64,000 nucleotides of DNA from Nocardioides mesophilus (lineage in GTDB: Bacteria; Actinomycetota; Actinomycetes; Propionibacteriales; Nocardioidaceae): assembly GCF_014395785.1 (NCBI RefSeq), contig NZ_CP060713.1, forward strand, positions 1,268,501 to 1,332,500, written 5' to 3'. Numbering within the stretch: position 1 is the first letter of the stretch; each line of letters opens with the position of its first letter. A program made the translations under genes and the position numbers. Below, one piece after another: positions 25,159-32,946 of this stretch. Below the pieces are notes generated by a model. It ran no database searches. It saw nothing but the letters and a program-made list of their open reading frames with translations, and was not told where the DNA came from.

Positions 25159-25793
25159 GCTCGCGCCCACCGGCCGGGGCCGCCGGCACCGCGTCGAACC
25201 TGCTGGCCTGGCGGCCGCGGGTGGCGCACGAGGCGGCCCCGGTGGATCTGGCCGCGGCCGAGCGCGGGGCGGCCGACCTGCTCGGCGCGCTGGGGCTGCC
25301 GCTGGACACCGTCGACATGGCGGAGACGCCCCGCCGGATGGCGCACGCGTTCGCCGAGATGCTGACCGTGCGCGACTTCGAGCTCACGACGTTCCCCAAC
25401 ACCGAGGAGTACGACGAGCTGGTGCTCGTCGAGGACATCCCGGTGCGGTCGGTCTGCGAGCACCACATGCTCCCGTTCGTGGGGGTGGCCCACATCGGCT
25501 ACCTCCCGGACCAGCGGATCCTCGGACTGTCGAAGTTCGCCCGGGTCGTGAACTTCTTCGGCCACCGGCCGCAGACCCAGGAGCGGCTGACCAAGCAGAT
25601 CGCCGAGCACCTGCGCGACCAGCTGTCCCCGCGCGGCGTGGGCGTGGTGATCGAGGCGGAGCACACCTGCATGAGCCTGCGCGGCGTCCGCGCCGTGGGG
25701 GCGCGGACGGTCACCTCGGTGCTGTTCGGCACCCTGCGCGAGGACCCGGCCTCCCGCGCCGAGTTCCTCTCGCTGACCCGTCATCGCCGGTGA
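25155..25793 (+). CDS. folE: GTP cyclohydrolase I (FolE)
   Basis: This enzyme converts GTP to 7,8-dihydroneopterin triphosphate, the entry step of folate (and biopterin or deazaflavin-type) synthesis. The 212-residue protein has the full signature set: SVCEHHMLPFVGVAHIGYLP, GLSKFARVVNFFGHRPQTQERLTKQIA and EAEHTCMSLRGV. The zinc ligands are the Cys and His of CEHH and the Cys of HTCM. It overlaps doxX by 4 bp rather than sitting in a fol operon, so it may be a second, conditionally expressed copy. Whether another folE exists in the genome cannot be seen. Confidence 0.93.
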   Translation: MSSRPPAGAAGTASNLLAWRPRVAHEAAPVDLAAAERGAADLLGALGLPLDTVDMAETPRRMAHAFAEMLTVRDFELTTFPNTEEYDELVLVEDIPVRSVCEHHMLPFVGVAHIGYLPDQRILGLSKFARVVNFFGHRPQTQERLTKQIAEHLRDQLSPRGVGVVIEAEHTCMSLRGVRAVGARTVTSVLFGTLREDPASRAEFLSLTRHRR

Positions 25794-25867
25794 CTTTCCG
25801 GGACACCGGAGGCGCAACCCGGGCATAGGGATGCGGATCTGTCTGGTCCGATGATTGGGATTCGGCG

Positions 25868-26098
25868 GACGGGTTACACACTGGATCCCGGGTGCGGTGA
25901 CGCCGAGTCCTGCCCGCCGCCCCGTCCCATCCCTCGACACATAGAACGGGCAGGAGTGGGGGACCCAGGTTCCTCGCGATGAACGTGCTGTCCCCGGACA
26001 GCGCGCCACCGCTCGGGGTGAAGCCACCGGACCGACTCGTCGGCCGCCGGTGGCAGGGCACCTTTCGGCCCTAACCCGACAGCTCACCTCACAGGCGT
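25868..26098 (+). promoter_or_regulatory. Cyclic di-AMP riboswitch (ydaO-yuaA type)
   Basis: The leader of the Rpf-type gene contains the conserved blocks of the ydaO RNA in order. These are a GGTTAC near 25873, CGCCGAGTCCTGCC near 25910, GGGGGACCCAGG near 25960, CTCGGGGTGAAGCC near 26014, and the closing CCTAACCCGACAGCTCACCT and CAGGCGT at 26071-26098. Such riboswitches bind c-di-AMP and, in actinobacteria, usually precede resuscitation-promoting-factor or other cell-wall hydrolase genes, normally turning expression off when bound. Boundaries are approximate. Confidence 0.92.
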
Positions 26099-26114
26099 GG
26101 AAAGGAACCCTGGC

Positions 26115-26483
26115 ATGCCTGTGCGCCTTGCCCTCCGGCACACCCTCCTGCTCGTCGTCGCGCTGATGGCCTCGCTGACCGCGACCACCCTCCCCGCCAG
26201 CGCCCACTCCGGCGCCACCTCGTGGGACTGCATCGCCCACTACGAGTCCACCCACCGCTGGCACATCAACACCGGCAACGGTCACTACGGCGGCCTGCAG
26301 TTCTCGCTGTCGACGTGGCGCTACTACGGCGGCCCGAAGCTCTCGGGCAACGCCTACCCGCACCGCGCCACCCGCGCCGAGCAGATCGCGGTCGCCAAGC
26401 GCGTCGCCTACACGGGCTGGTCGGGTCGCGCCCCGCAGGGCGGCTCGCACGCGTGGCCGAACACCTGGCCGCGCTGCCACTGA
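26115..26483 (+). CDS. Secreted Rpf-type transglycosylase-like protein
   Basis: This is a small peptidoglycan hydrolase of the resuscitation-promoting-factor fold. The 122-residue precursor has a signal peptide (to about residue 33, ending PASAHS) and then only the Rpf/transglycosylase-like domain: WDCIAHYESTHRWHINTGN, HYGGLQFSLSTWRYYGG, ATRAEQIAVAKRV and a closing WPRC. The catalytic Glu is in YES. LysM or G5 domains are absent, so it is the minimal type. It follows the c-di-AMP riboswitch by 16 bp, with AAAGGAA before the ATG. Confidence 0.9.
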   Translation: MPVRLALRHTLLLVVALMASLTATTLPASAHSGATSWDCIAHYESTHRWHINTGNGHYGGLQFSLSTWRYYGGPKLSGNAYPHRATRAEQIAVAKRVAYTGWSGRAPQGGSHAWPNTWPRCH

Positions 26484-26496
26484 GCCCGCAGCGGGT

Positions 26497-26534
26497 GAGG
26501 GGCTGCGCCGCGGTCAGCCGCGGCGCAGCCTCTC
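26497..26534. terminator. 17-bp bidirectional hairpin between convergent genes
   Basis: GAGGGGCTGCGCCGCGG (26497-26513) pairs with CCGCGGCGCAGCCTCTC (26518-26534), with one G-U pair and a 4-base loop. It lies 14 bp after the Rpf-type gene and overlaps the last codons and stop of rmlC, so it can end both transcripts. Confidence 0.75.
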
Positions 26535-27134
26535 GACGTAGGCCTGGCTGTCGGCGTACGTCGGCAGCAGGCCCTGCCGCTCCGCCTCCGCGAGCGTCGG
26601 GGCCTGCTCGTCCTTCGCGGACAGCAGCGGCTCGATCGGCTGGCCGTCGCGGCCCTGGGTCGGCCAGTCAATCCCGATCGCCGGGTCGAGCGGGTGCACC
26701 CCGTGCTCGCGGCCCGGCGCGTACGGCTCCGAGCACAGGTACGTGATCACGGTGTCGTCCTCGAGCGCCAGGAACGCGTGCCCGAGCCCCTCGGCGAGGT
26801 AGATCCCGCGCCGGTCCCGGTCGTCGAGCTGCACCGAGTCCCACTGGCCGTACGTCGGCGAGCCGACCCGGATGTCGACGACCACGTCGAGCGCCGCACC
26901 CCGCAGGCAGGTCACCCACTTGGCCTGGCCGGGGGGCACCTGCGCGAAGTGGATGCCGCGCAGCGAGCCGGCGGCGGAGACCGAGGCGTTCGCCTGGGCG
27001 AGTCGGAACCGGTGCCCGGTGGCCTCCTCGAACCGGTCCCGGCGGAACCACTCGTGGAAGGATCCGCGGTCGTCGCCGTGCACGACCGGGACGACCTCGA
27101 AGGCACCGGGGACCGAGAGCTCACGGATGTCCAT
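26514..27134 (-). CDS. rmlC: dTDP-4-dehydrorhamnose 3,5-epimerase (RmlC)
   Basis: This is the third step of dTDP-L-rhamnose synthesis, the double epimerisation of dTDP-4-keto-6-deoxyglucose. The 206-residue cupin has the family order RGSFHEWFRRDRFEEATG, QANASVSAAGSLRGIHF (with the catalytic His), VVVDIRVGSPTYGQW, GLGHAFLALEDDTVITYLCS (with the catalytic Tyr) and ending GIDWP. ATG at 27134 is preceded by TACCCT at 7 bp and no ribosome-binding site, suggesting a leaderless mRNA. It is divergent from rmlD. Confidence 0.93.
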   Translation of the reverse strand: MDIRELSVPGAFEVVPVVHGDDRGSFHEWFRRDRFEEATGHRFRLAQANASVSAAGSLRGIHFAQVPPGQAKWVTCLRGAALDVVVDIRVGSPTYGQWDSVQLDDRDRRGIYLAEGLGHAFLALEDDTVITYLCSEPYAPGREHGVHPLDPAIGIDWPTQGRDGQPIEPLLSAKDEQAPTLAEAERQGLLPTYADSQAYVERLRRG

Positions 27135-27141
27135 GGCGGTT

Positions 27142-27147
27142 AGGGTA
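27142..27147 (-). promoter_or_regulatory. Putative -10 element of leaderless rmlC
   Basis: TACCCT (TANNNT) on the minus strand ends 7 bp before the rmlC start codon, with no Shine-Dalgarno sequence between them. Confidence 0.5.
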
Positions 27148-27182
27148 CGGAACGCCGTGTCGTCGAGGGGTGAGGAGCCGCC

Positions 27183-28040
27183 GTGCGCTGGCTGGTGACC
27201 GGGTCCGCCGGGATGCTCGGGTACGACGTCGTGGAGCTGCTCCGCGCCGCCGGCGAGGAGGTCACCGCGGCGCCGCGGGCCGAGCTCGACATCACCGACC
27301 CCGCCGCCGTCGACGCGGCCGTCCCCGGTCACGACGTGGTGGTGAACTGCGCGGCGTGGACCGCGGTCGACGACGCCGAGACCGCCGAGGACGCCGCGCT
27401 GCGGATCAACGGCGAGGGCCCGCGGGTGCTCGCGGAGGCGGTCGCACGGCACGGCGGCCGGCTCGTGCAGGTCAGCACCGACTACGTCTTCGACGGGGCC
27501 GCCACGACGCCGTACCCGGAGGACGCGCCGGCGGCCCCCGCCTCCGCCTACGGCCGCACCAAGGCCGCCGGCGAGCAGGCGGTGCGGGCGGCGCTCCCGG
27601 ACCGGCACCTGGTGGTGCGGACCGCGTGGCTCTACGGCGCCCACGGCGGCTGCTTCCCGAGGACGATCGCCCGGGTCGCCCGCGAGCGCAGCTCGGTCGA
27701 CGTGGTCGAGGACCAGGTCGGGCAGCCGACCTGGACCCGCGACGTCGCCGACCTGGTGCTGCGGCTGGTGCGTGCGGACGCCCCGGCCGGGACCTACCAC
27801 GCGACCAGCGAGGGTCAGGGCAGCTGGTTCGACTTCGCCCGCGCAGTGGTCGCCGCCGCCGGGCTGGACCCCGAGATCGTGCACCCCACCACGTCCGCGG
27901 CGTTCGTGCGCCCGGCTCCCCGCCCGGCCTACTCGGTGCTCGGCCACGACGCCCTGCGCCGGGCCGGCGTCGAGCCGATCGGCGACTGGCTGGCCCGGTG
28001 GCAGCAGGCCGCCGACAGCGTCCTGGGGCAGTCCGGGTAG
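27183..28040 (+). CDS. rmlD: dTDP-4-dehydrorhamnose reductase (RmlD)
   Basis: This is the last step of dTDP-L-rhamnose synthesis, the NAD(P)H reduction of the 4-keto sugar. The 285-residue short-chain dehydrogenase has GSAGMLGYDV at the N-terminus (nucleotide binding), the STDYVFDG strand, the YGRTKAAGE catalytic YxxxK, and GTYHATSEGQGSWFDFA near the C-terminus. A GTG start is preceded by GAGGAG. It lies 48 bp from the divergent rmlC; rmlA and rmlB follow, again divergent. Confidence 0.93.
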   Translation: MRWLVTGSAGMLGYDVVELLRAAGEEVTAAPRAELDITDPAAVDAAVPGHDVVVNCAAWTAVDDAETAEDAALRINGEGPRVLAEAVARHGGRLVQVSTDYVFDGAATTPYPEDAPAAPASAYGRTKAAGEQAVRAALPDRHLVVRTAWLYGAHGGCFPRTIARVARERSSVDVVEDQVGQPTWTRDVADLVLRLVRADAPAGTYHATSEGQGSWFDFARAVVAAAGLDPEIVHPTTSAAFVRPAPRPAYSVLGHDALRRAGVEPIGDWLARWQQAADSVLGQSG

Positions 28041-28190
28041 TCCCGCCGTCTCCCGCCCCGCCGCGAACGGCGCTGGTCGGGTCCTGCGCGGTCCAGGAAG
28101 AGCTCGTGGACCTGTCCGGCTCCGGCTCCCGGCGCGGCGGTGCCGAACCGACAAATCGGCCACGCGACCAGGGTGTGACGTGCTTCACTG

Positions 28191-28211
28191 GCCGGTAGGG
28201 GACCTACCGGC
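28191..28211. promoter_or_regulatory. Perfect 9-bp inverted repeat before a small ORF
   Basis: GCCGGTAGG and CCTACCGGC are separated by GGA and end 12 bp before the ATG of the 43-codon frame. It could be an operator, or a hairpin that hides or exposes the GGGGGG ribosome-binding site immediately after it. The 183 bp between rmlD and the small frame holds nothing else recognised. Confidence 0.5.
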
Positions 28212-28223
28212 TGGGGGGCCACG

Positions 28224-28355
28224 ATGTTGATTGTGATCCTGAGTCTGCTCGTACCGTGCGCGTTCGCCGCCGGGCTGCGCCTCGGTGCGACGAACCGCGT
28301 CCTGACCGAGAAGCTCGCCGGTCGGGCGGCGCGCGAGCAACCCCCACTGCCCTAG
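28224..28355 (+). CDS. Small hydrophobic protein (43 aa)
   Basis: A 43-residue frame opens with a single hydrophobic segment (MLIVILSLLVPCAFAAGLRL) and has a basic, then Pro-rich tail ending QPPLPLP-like in composition. GGGGGG sits 7-10 bp before the ATG, and a perfect inverted repeat lies just upstream. It could be a single-pass membrane micro-protein. No family is recognised. The evidence for coding is the ribosome-binding site, the clean N-terminal membrane segment and an otherwise empty intergenic space. Confidence 0.4.
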   Translation: MLIVILSLLVPCAFAAGLRLGATNRVLTEKLAGRAAREQPPLP

Positions 28356-28378
28356 CTCCGCGCCCGCGGAACGGCCCG

Positions 28379-29245
28379 CTACTCCTCGGCGAGGAGGCGG
28401 AGCAGGTACTCCCCGTAGCCGGACTTGCGTAGCGCCTCGCCGCGCTGGCGCAGCTCGTCGTCGGTGAGGAAGCCCTGCCGCCAGGCGACCTCCTCGGGGC
28501 AGCCGACCTTGAGCCCCTGCCGGTGCTCGATGGTGGCGATGAAGTTGGAGGCGTCGTTGAGTGAGTCGAAGGTGCCGGTGTCGAGCCAGGCGAAGCCTCG
28601 CTCGAGCACCTCGACGGCGAGCCGGCCCTGCTCGAGGTAGGCGCGGTTCACGTCGGTGATCTCGTACTCCCCGCGCGCCGACGGCTTGAGGTCGCGGGCG
28701 ATCTCGATGACGTCGTTGTCGTAGAAGTAGAGCCCCGGGATCGCGTAGCTGCTCTTGGGGTGCTCCGGCTTCTCCTCCAGCGACAGCGCCTTGCCGAAGC
28801 GGTCGAACTCCACGACGCCGTACGCCGTGGGGTCCGAGACCCGGTAGGCGAAGACCGCCGCGCCGTCGAGGTCGGCGAACCGGCCGAGCTGGCGGCCGAA
28901 GCCGGGGCCGTAGAAGAGGTTGTCGCCGAGGACCAGCGCGCTGGTGTCGCCGCCGATGAAGTCGGCGCCGATCGTGAACGCCTGGGCGAGGCCGTCGGGC
29001 GAGGGCTGCTGGGCGTAGCTGATGCTCACCCCGAACTGGGAGCCGTCGCCGAGCAGCCGCTCGAACTGCGCCGCGTCCTGCGGGGTGGTGATGATCAGGA
29101 CGTCGCGGATCCCGGCCAGCATCAGGGTGGTGAGCGGGTAGTAGATCATCGGCTTGTCGTAGACCGGCACCAGCTGCTTGCTGATCCCGTGGGTGATGGG
29201 GTGCAGTCGGGTGCCGCTGCCTCCGGCCAGGATGATGCCGCGCAT
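28379..29245 (-). CDS. rmlA: Glucose-1-phosphate thymidylyltransferase (RmlA)
   Basis: This is the first step of dTDP-rhamnose synthesis, making dTDP-glucose from dTTP and glucose-1-phosphate. The 288-residue nucleotidyltransferase begins with [21 protein letters not shown] (nucleotide-binding signature) and continues [39 protein letters not shown], and [17 protein letters not shown] at 29245 was chosen because it starts the conserved fold at residue 2. Its start is only 19 bp from the rmlB start on the other strand, so the two promoters must overlap. Confidence 0.94.
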   Translation of the reverse strand: MRGIILAGGSGTRLHPITHGISKQLVPVYDKPMIYYPLTTLMLAGIRDVLIITTPQDAAQFERLLGDGSQFGVSISYAQQPSPDGLAQAFTIGADFIGGDTSALVLGDNLFYGPGFGRQLGRFADLDGAAVFAYRVSDPTAYGVVEFDRFGKALSLEEKPEHPKSSYAIPGLYFYDNDVIEIARDLKPSARGEYEITDVNRAYLEQGRLAVEVLERGFAWLDTGTFDSLNDASNFIATIEHRQGLKVGCPEEVAWRQGFLTDDELRQRGEALRKSGYGEYLLRLLAEE

Positions 29246-29251
29246 GTCGGT

Positions 29252-29258
29252 TAGTGTG
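29252..29258. promoter_or_regulatory. Overlapping divergent -10 elements of rmlA and rmlB
   Basis: Plus-strand TAGTGT (29252-29257) ends 7 bp before the rmlB ATG. Minus-strand CACACT (29253-29258) ends 7 bp before the rmlA ATG. Only 19 bp separate the two start codons and neither gene has a ribosome-binding site, so both mRNAs appear leaderless and only one promoter may be occupied at a time. Confidence 0.5.
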
Positions 29259-29264
29259 CCGCCC

Positions 29265-30248
29265 ATGAGGCTTCTGGTCACGGGCGGGGCAGGATTCATC
29301 GGGTCGCACTACGTGCGCTCAGTGCTCACCGGAGCGTGGGGCGGGCAGGAGCCCGAGCACGTCACGGTGGTCGACAAGCTGACCTACGCCGGCAACCTGG
29401 CGAACCTCGACCCGGTCAAGGACGACGAGCGGCTCGAGTTCGTGCAGGGCGACATCCTCGACGCGCCGCTGATGGAGAAGCTGATCGGGGACGCGGACGC
29501 GGTCGTGCACTTCGCCGCCGAGTCGCACGTGGACCGGTCGATCACCGGCGCGGCCGACTTCGTGATGACCAACGTGGTCGGCACCCAGACGCTGCTCGAC
29601 GCGGCGCTGCGGGTCGGGGTGGAGAAGTTCGTGCACGTCTCGACCGACGAGGTCTACGGCTCGATCAGCGTGGGCTCGTGGGACGAGGAGCGGCCGCTGG
29701 AGCCGAACTCGCCGTACTCCGCCTCGAAGGCGTCCTCGGACCTGCTGGCCCGCGCCTACTTCCGCACCCACGGGGTGCCGGTGTGCGTGACCCGCTGCTC
29801 GAACAACTACGGGCCTTACCAGTTCCCGGAGAAGGTCATCCCGCTGTTCGTCACCAACCTGATCGACGGCGGCTCGGTGCCGTTGTACGGCGAGGGCGCG
29901 AACGTCCGCGACTGGCTGCACGTCGACGACCACTGCCGGGGCATCCACCTCGTGCTGGAGGGCGGCCGGCCCGGCGAGGTCTACAACATCGGCGGCGGCA
30001 CCGAGCTCACCAACAAGGAGCTCACCGCGCTGCTGCTGCAGGCCACCGGCACCGACTGGGACCGGGTCGAGAAGGTGACCGACCGGCTCGGCCACGACCT
30101 GCGCTACTCGGTGGACATCGGCAAGATCCGCACCGAGCTCGGCTACGAGCCGCGGGTCCCCTTCGAGCAGGGGCTCGCGGACACCGTGGAGTGGTTCCGC
30201 ACCCACCGCGCCTGGTGGGAGCCGCTCAAGACCCGCGCCGCTCTCTGA
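29265..30248 (+). CDS. rmlB: dTDP-glucose 4,6-dehydratase (RmlB)
   Basis: This is the second step of dTDP-rhamnose synthesis, an NAD-dependent dehydration of dTDP-glucose. The 327-residue protein is an extended short-chain dehydrogenase with [13 protein letters not shown] at the N-terminus, [22 protein letters not shown] with the active-site Thr-Asp-Glu, YSASKASSD (YxxxK), and [17 protein letters not shown] at 29265 begins exactly at the Rossmann strand. The 3' end is followed by a short hairpin (30238-30252) before the convergent reductase gene. Confidence 0.95.
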   Translation: MRLLVTGGAGFIGSHYVRSVLTGAWGGQEPEHVTVVDKLTYAGNLANLDPVKDDERLEFVQGDILDAPLMEKLIGDADAVVHFAAESHVDRSITGAADFVMTNVVGTQTLLDAALRVGVEKFVHVSTDEVYGSISVGSWDEERPLEPNSPYSASKASSDLLARAYFRTHGVPVCVTRCSNNYGPYQFPEKVIPLFVTNLIDGGSVPLYGEGANVRDWLHVDDHCRGIHLVLEGGRPGEVYNIGGGTELTNKELTALLLQATGTDWDRVEKVTDRLGHDLRYSVDIGKIRTELGYEPRVPFEQGLADTVEWFRTHRAWWEPLKTRAAL

Positions 30249-30258
30249 GCGGAGTCGG

Positions 30259-30900
30259 TCAGCGCCGCCAGTACAGGTGGTGGACCACGCCGCCGTGACT
30301 GGGCACGACGTCACAGTGGTACCGGTCGAGGAGCTCCTCGGGCGAGCTCCACAGCCGGGACCCGGCCCCGAGCTCCACGGGGGCCACCGCGACGTGCAGC
30401 GTGTCGATGAGGTCGGCGTCCAGGAACTGGCGAATGGTGTTGGCGCCACCACCCAGCCGGACGTCCTTGCCGTCGGCGGCTGCGAGTGCCAGCTCCAGGA
30501 CCGTCGCGGGATCGCCACTGACGAAGTGGAAGGTCGTGTCGGCCAGCGTGAACGAGGGCCGCTCGTGATGCGTCATCACGAACACCGGGGTGTGGAACGG
30601 CGGCTCCTCCCCCCACCAGCCCTGCCATTCGTCGTTCACCCAGGGGCCGCGTTGCGGGCCGAACTTGTTGCGGCCCATGATCTCGGCGCCGATGTTGCGG
30701 TCGAACTCCCGCACCAGGTAGTCGTCCAGCCCGCGGCTGCCCCCGGGGTCGGTGCGCAGCGACCAGCTCGCCGTCGCCGCTGCCCAGGAGAAGAGCACCC
30801 CGGGGTCGGCGTGGCCGAAGGGTCGCTCCAGGCTCTGGCCCTCGCCGGCGGCGTACCCGTCACTGGAGACGGTGAAGTTGTGCACCCGAACCAACTGCAT
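30259..30900 (-). CDS. Dihydrofolate reductase-like (RibD C-terminal) protein
   Basis: The 213-residue protein has the RibD C-terminal/DHFR-like fold. It begins LVRVHNFTVSSDGYAAGEGQS, then has a NIGAEIMGRNKFGP turn, PVFVMTHHERPSFTL, KDVRLGGGANTIRQFLDADLIDTLHVAVAPVELGAG, and ends in an aromatic LYWRR. Such proteins probably bind NADPH but mostly lack a proven substrate. A strong AGGAGGAGC lies upstream of the ATG. The gene converges on rmlB and is not obviously part of the rhamnose pathway. Confidence 0.88.
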   Translation of the reverse strand: MQLVRVHNFTVSSDGYAAGEGQSLERPFGHADPGVLFSWAAATASWSLRTDPGGSRGLDDYLVREFDRNIGAEIMGRNKFGPQRGPWVNDEWQGWWGEEPPFHTPVFVMTHHERPSFTLADTTFHFVSGDPATVLELALAAADGKDVRLGGGANTIRQFLDADLIDTLHVAVAPVELGAGSRLWSSPEELLDRYHCDVVPSHGGVVHHLYWRR

Positions 30901-30977
30901 CACTGCTGCTCCTCCTGAACTGCGGCGGCGTCGCTCTATTGGACTGCGATGCCGCGCCGATGTCATCACGCCGGCTC

Positions 30978-32274
30978 CTATTGGCGGATCAGCCGGATCT
31001 TGCCGTTGTCGAGGTAGATGGCGCGGTAGGCCTTGTCGTGGATCCGATGGTGGTGGAACGAGCACGCGAGCCGGCCGTCCTCGACGGAGGTCCGGCCGCC
31101 GTCGGCCCACGGGATCTTGTGGTGCGCCTGGCTCCACGACGCCGGACGGTCGCAGCCCTCGACGGTGCAGGTCTTGTCGCTGAAGCCCATCACGATCCGC
31201 TGGTAGTCGTCGTGGAAGCGCCGGCTCCGCCCGACGTCGAGCGGGACGGAGTCGCCGCCCAGCACCAGCGGGATCAGGTTGGCCCCGGCGCAGAGCCGGC
31301 GGGCCTCCCCGGCCGAGATCTCGTCGCCGGTGTCGAGACCGGCGACGCCCAGGTCGCCGAGCAGCTGCTCGAGGGTCATCGTGACCACGACGGTGGCGTT
31401 GATGCCGCCCGCCTTCGGCAGCTTCTTGCGCGGGAAGCGCTCGATCAGCTCGACGAAGCCTCGCCCGAGCAGCTCGTGCTGCGGCACCGCCCGGCCCTCC
31501 TCGTCGTGCCGCGCCTCCGGGCCGACCCGGGCCGGGGCGACCAGCGCGTTCACGATCTTCTCCAGCATTCGGGCCTGCAGCGTCGGCAGCTTGAAGGTGC
31601 CGCTCATCGTGCCGTCGCCGTTGGAGCGGAACTTCAGGCTGACCTTGCGCCGCGCCTCCCGCTCCTCTTGCTCGAGCTTCTCGCCGATCCGGCGATCCGC
31701 CTCCTCCGGGGCAAGCACGGTCAGCAGGTGCCGGCCGAGCAGCCGGAGCGCCTTGGCGTCTTGCTCGGCGGCGGCCGCGACCAGGTGGCGCTCGCCGCGG
31801 GCGCGGTCCTCGACCGGCACGTCGTTGGGCAGGTCGTCGACGGCGTCGATGATCGCCTTGGCCTGCGCGGCGTTGACCTCGCCGCGTGCGGCGGGTGAGG
31901 TCGTGGGTGTCGAGCTGGTGCGACAGCCGCACCTCGGCGTGCGCCCGCGGCCGCTCCAGACGGGTGTGGTGGGCCAGCCAGGCCGCGGTGCTGGACGCCG
32001 CCTCGTCCTGGCCGATGTCGTCGTTGTCGGCGCTGGCGAGGAGTCTGAGCCTCAGCTCGGTGAACCGGCTCTCGGCACGCTGGAGCCGCAGCAGCGCCGT
32101 ACGACGCTCCGCGGGGGTCATCGCCCAGGCGGGCGCGTCGGCGAGGGTGTCGAGGACGGCGTCGAGGCGGACGGCGAAGGCGGCGATCGGGTGCTGCGGC
32201 GGGCCGCCGTCGGAGGACGCAGACCCGGGCGCCTGCTGGGTGTCAGCCGGTGGCGGGGTCTGCGTGCTGGTCAT
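30978..32274 (-). pseudogene. DUF222/HNH endonuclease gene with a +1 frameshift
   Basis: The gene is a DUF222-HNH protein, a family abundant in actinobacteria with uncertain function. Codons from 32274 to about 31900 encode the DUF222 start (WAMTPAERRTALLRLQRAESRFTELRLRLLA, then RLSHQLDTHDLT). The rest, from about 31880 to 30978, is in another frame (GEVNAAQAKAIIDAVDDLP onwards) and holds the HNH motif SWSQAHHKIPWADGG with CSFHHHRIHD. The total of 1297 bp is one more than a multiple of three, so a single inserted base near 31881-31898 restores one frame of about 432 residues. It is either a recent pseudogene or a sequencing error in a GC-rich run. Confidence 0.8.
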
Positions 32275-32456
32275 GGGTACGACGCTACGGAAACCCGACC
32301 CCCGGCTCGAGCACCTGTTCGAAAGATGTGGAAGGGGCCCACCCCCGGCGCCCGGTGGACGAAACCCGGCTCGCGACCCCGAGCCCGCGAGCCAGGCCGC
32401 ACATGGGTCGATCGGGCCATAGCCGCCGCCCGCCCGCAAACGGGAGGATCTCGCGC

Positions 32457-32900
32457 ATGACGAGGACGGGGGCGCTGTTGCGCGCGCTGGGACTGGGAGT
32501 GGCCGGCGGTCTGCTGGCCCGGCTGCTGATGCGGCTGGTGACGTTGGTGCGCGACGAGGAGCCGTCGTTCACCCTGGTCGCGACGGCGGCGATCACCACA
32601 ATCTTCGTGCTGTCCGCCGTGGGAGCGGCGACGGCCGGCCTGCTGCCCTGGCACTGGTTGCTGCGGGTGGCGGTGCTCGTCGTCACGTCGTTCCTGATGG
32701 CGGTCGGCGCGATCGCGATCGGGATCAGCGAGCTGCAGTTCGTCATGAAGGACGACCTGACGACCGGGCAGTGGGTGGCGGTCGTCGGCTGTGCCGCGGG
32801 CATCTGGGCGATCAGCGCGGCGATGCCGTGGATCGGCTACCGATGGGGCCGGCGGGCGCGGTCGCGGCGTACGACGCTCGCCGCCCCAGCCACCGCCTGA
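32457..32900 (+). CDS. Four-helix membrane protein, unknown
   Basis: The 147-residue protein has four membrane segments (about residues 5-27, 40-62, 67-90, 105-128) and a short basic tail (WGRRARSRRTTL). ATG at 32457 was chosen for the GGGAGG 8 bp upstream. There is no recognised domain. It is divergent from the DUF222-HNH gene and convergent with ugd. The helices contain no charged residues that would suggest transport, and no signal is visible for its role. Confidence 0.7.
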   Translation: MTRTGALLRALGLGVAGGLLARLLMRLVTLVRDEEPSFTLVATAAITTIFVLSAVGAATAGLLPWHWLLRVAVLVVTSFLMAVGAIAIGISELQFVMKDDLTTGQWVAVVGCAAGIWAISAAMPWIGYRWGRRARSRRTTLAAPATA

Positions 32901-32946
32901 CCCGAACGACGCGCGCGCCGAACGGCGCCCGCGAAGGGGCCAGGAA

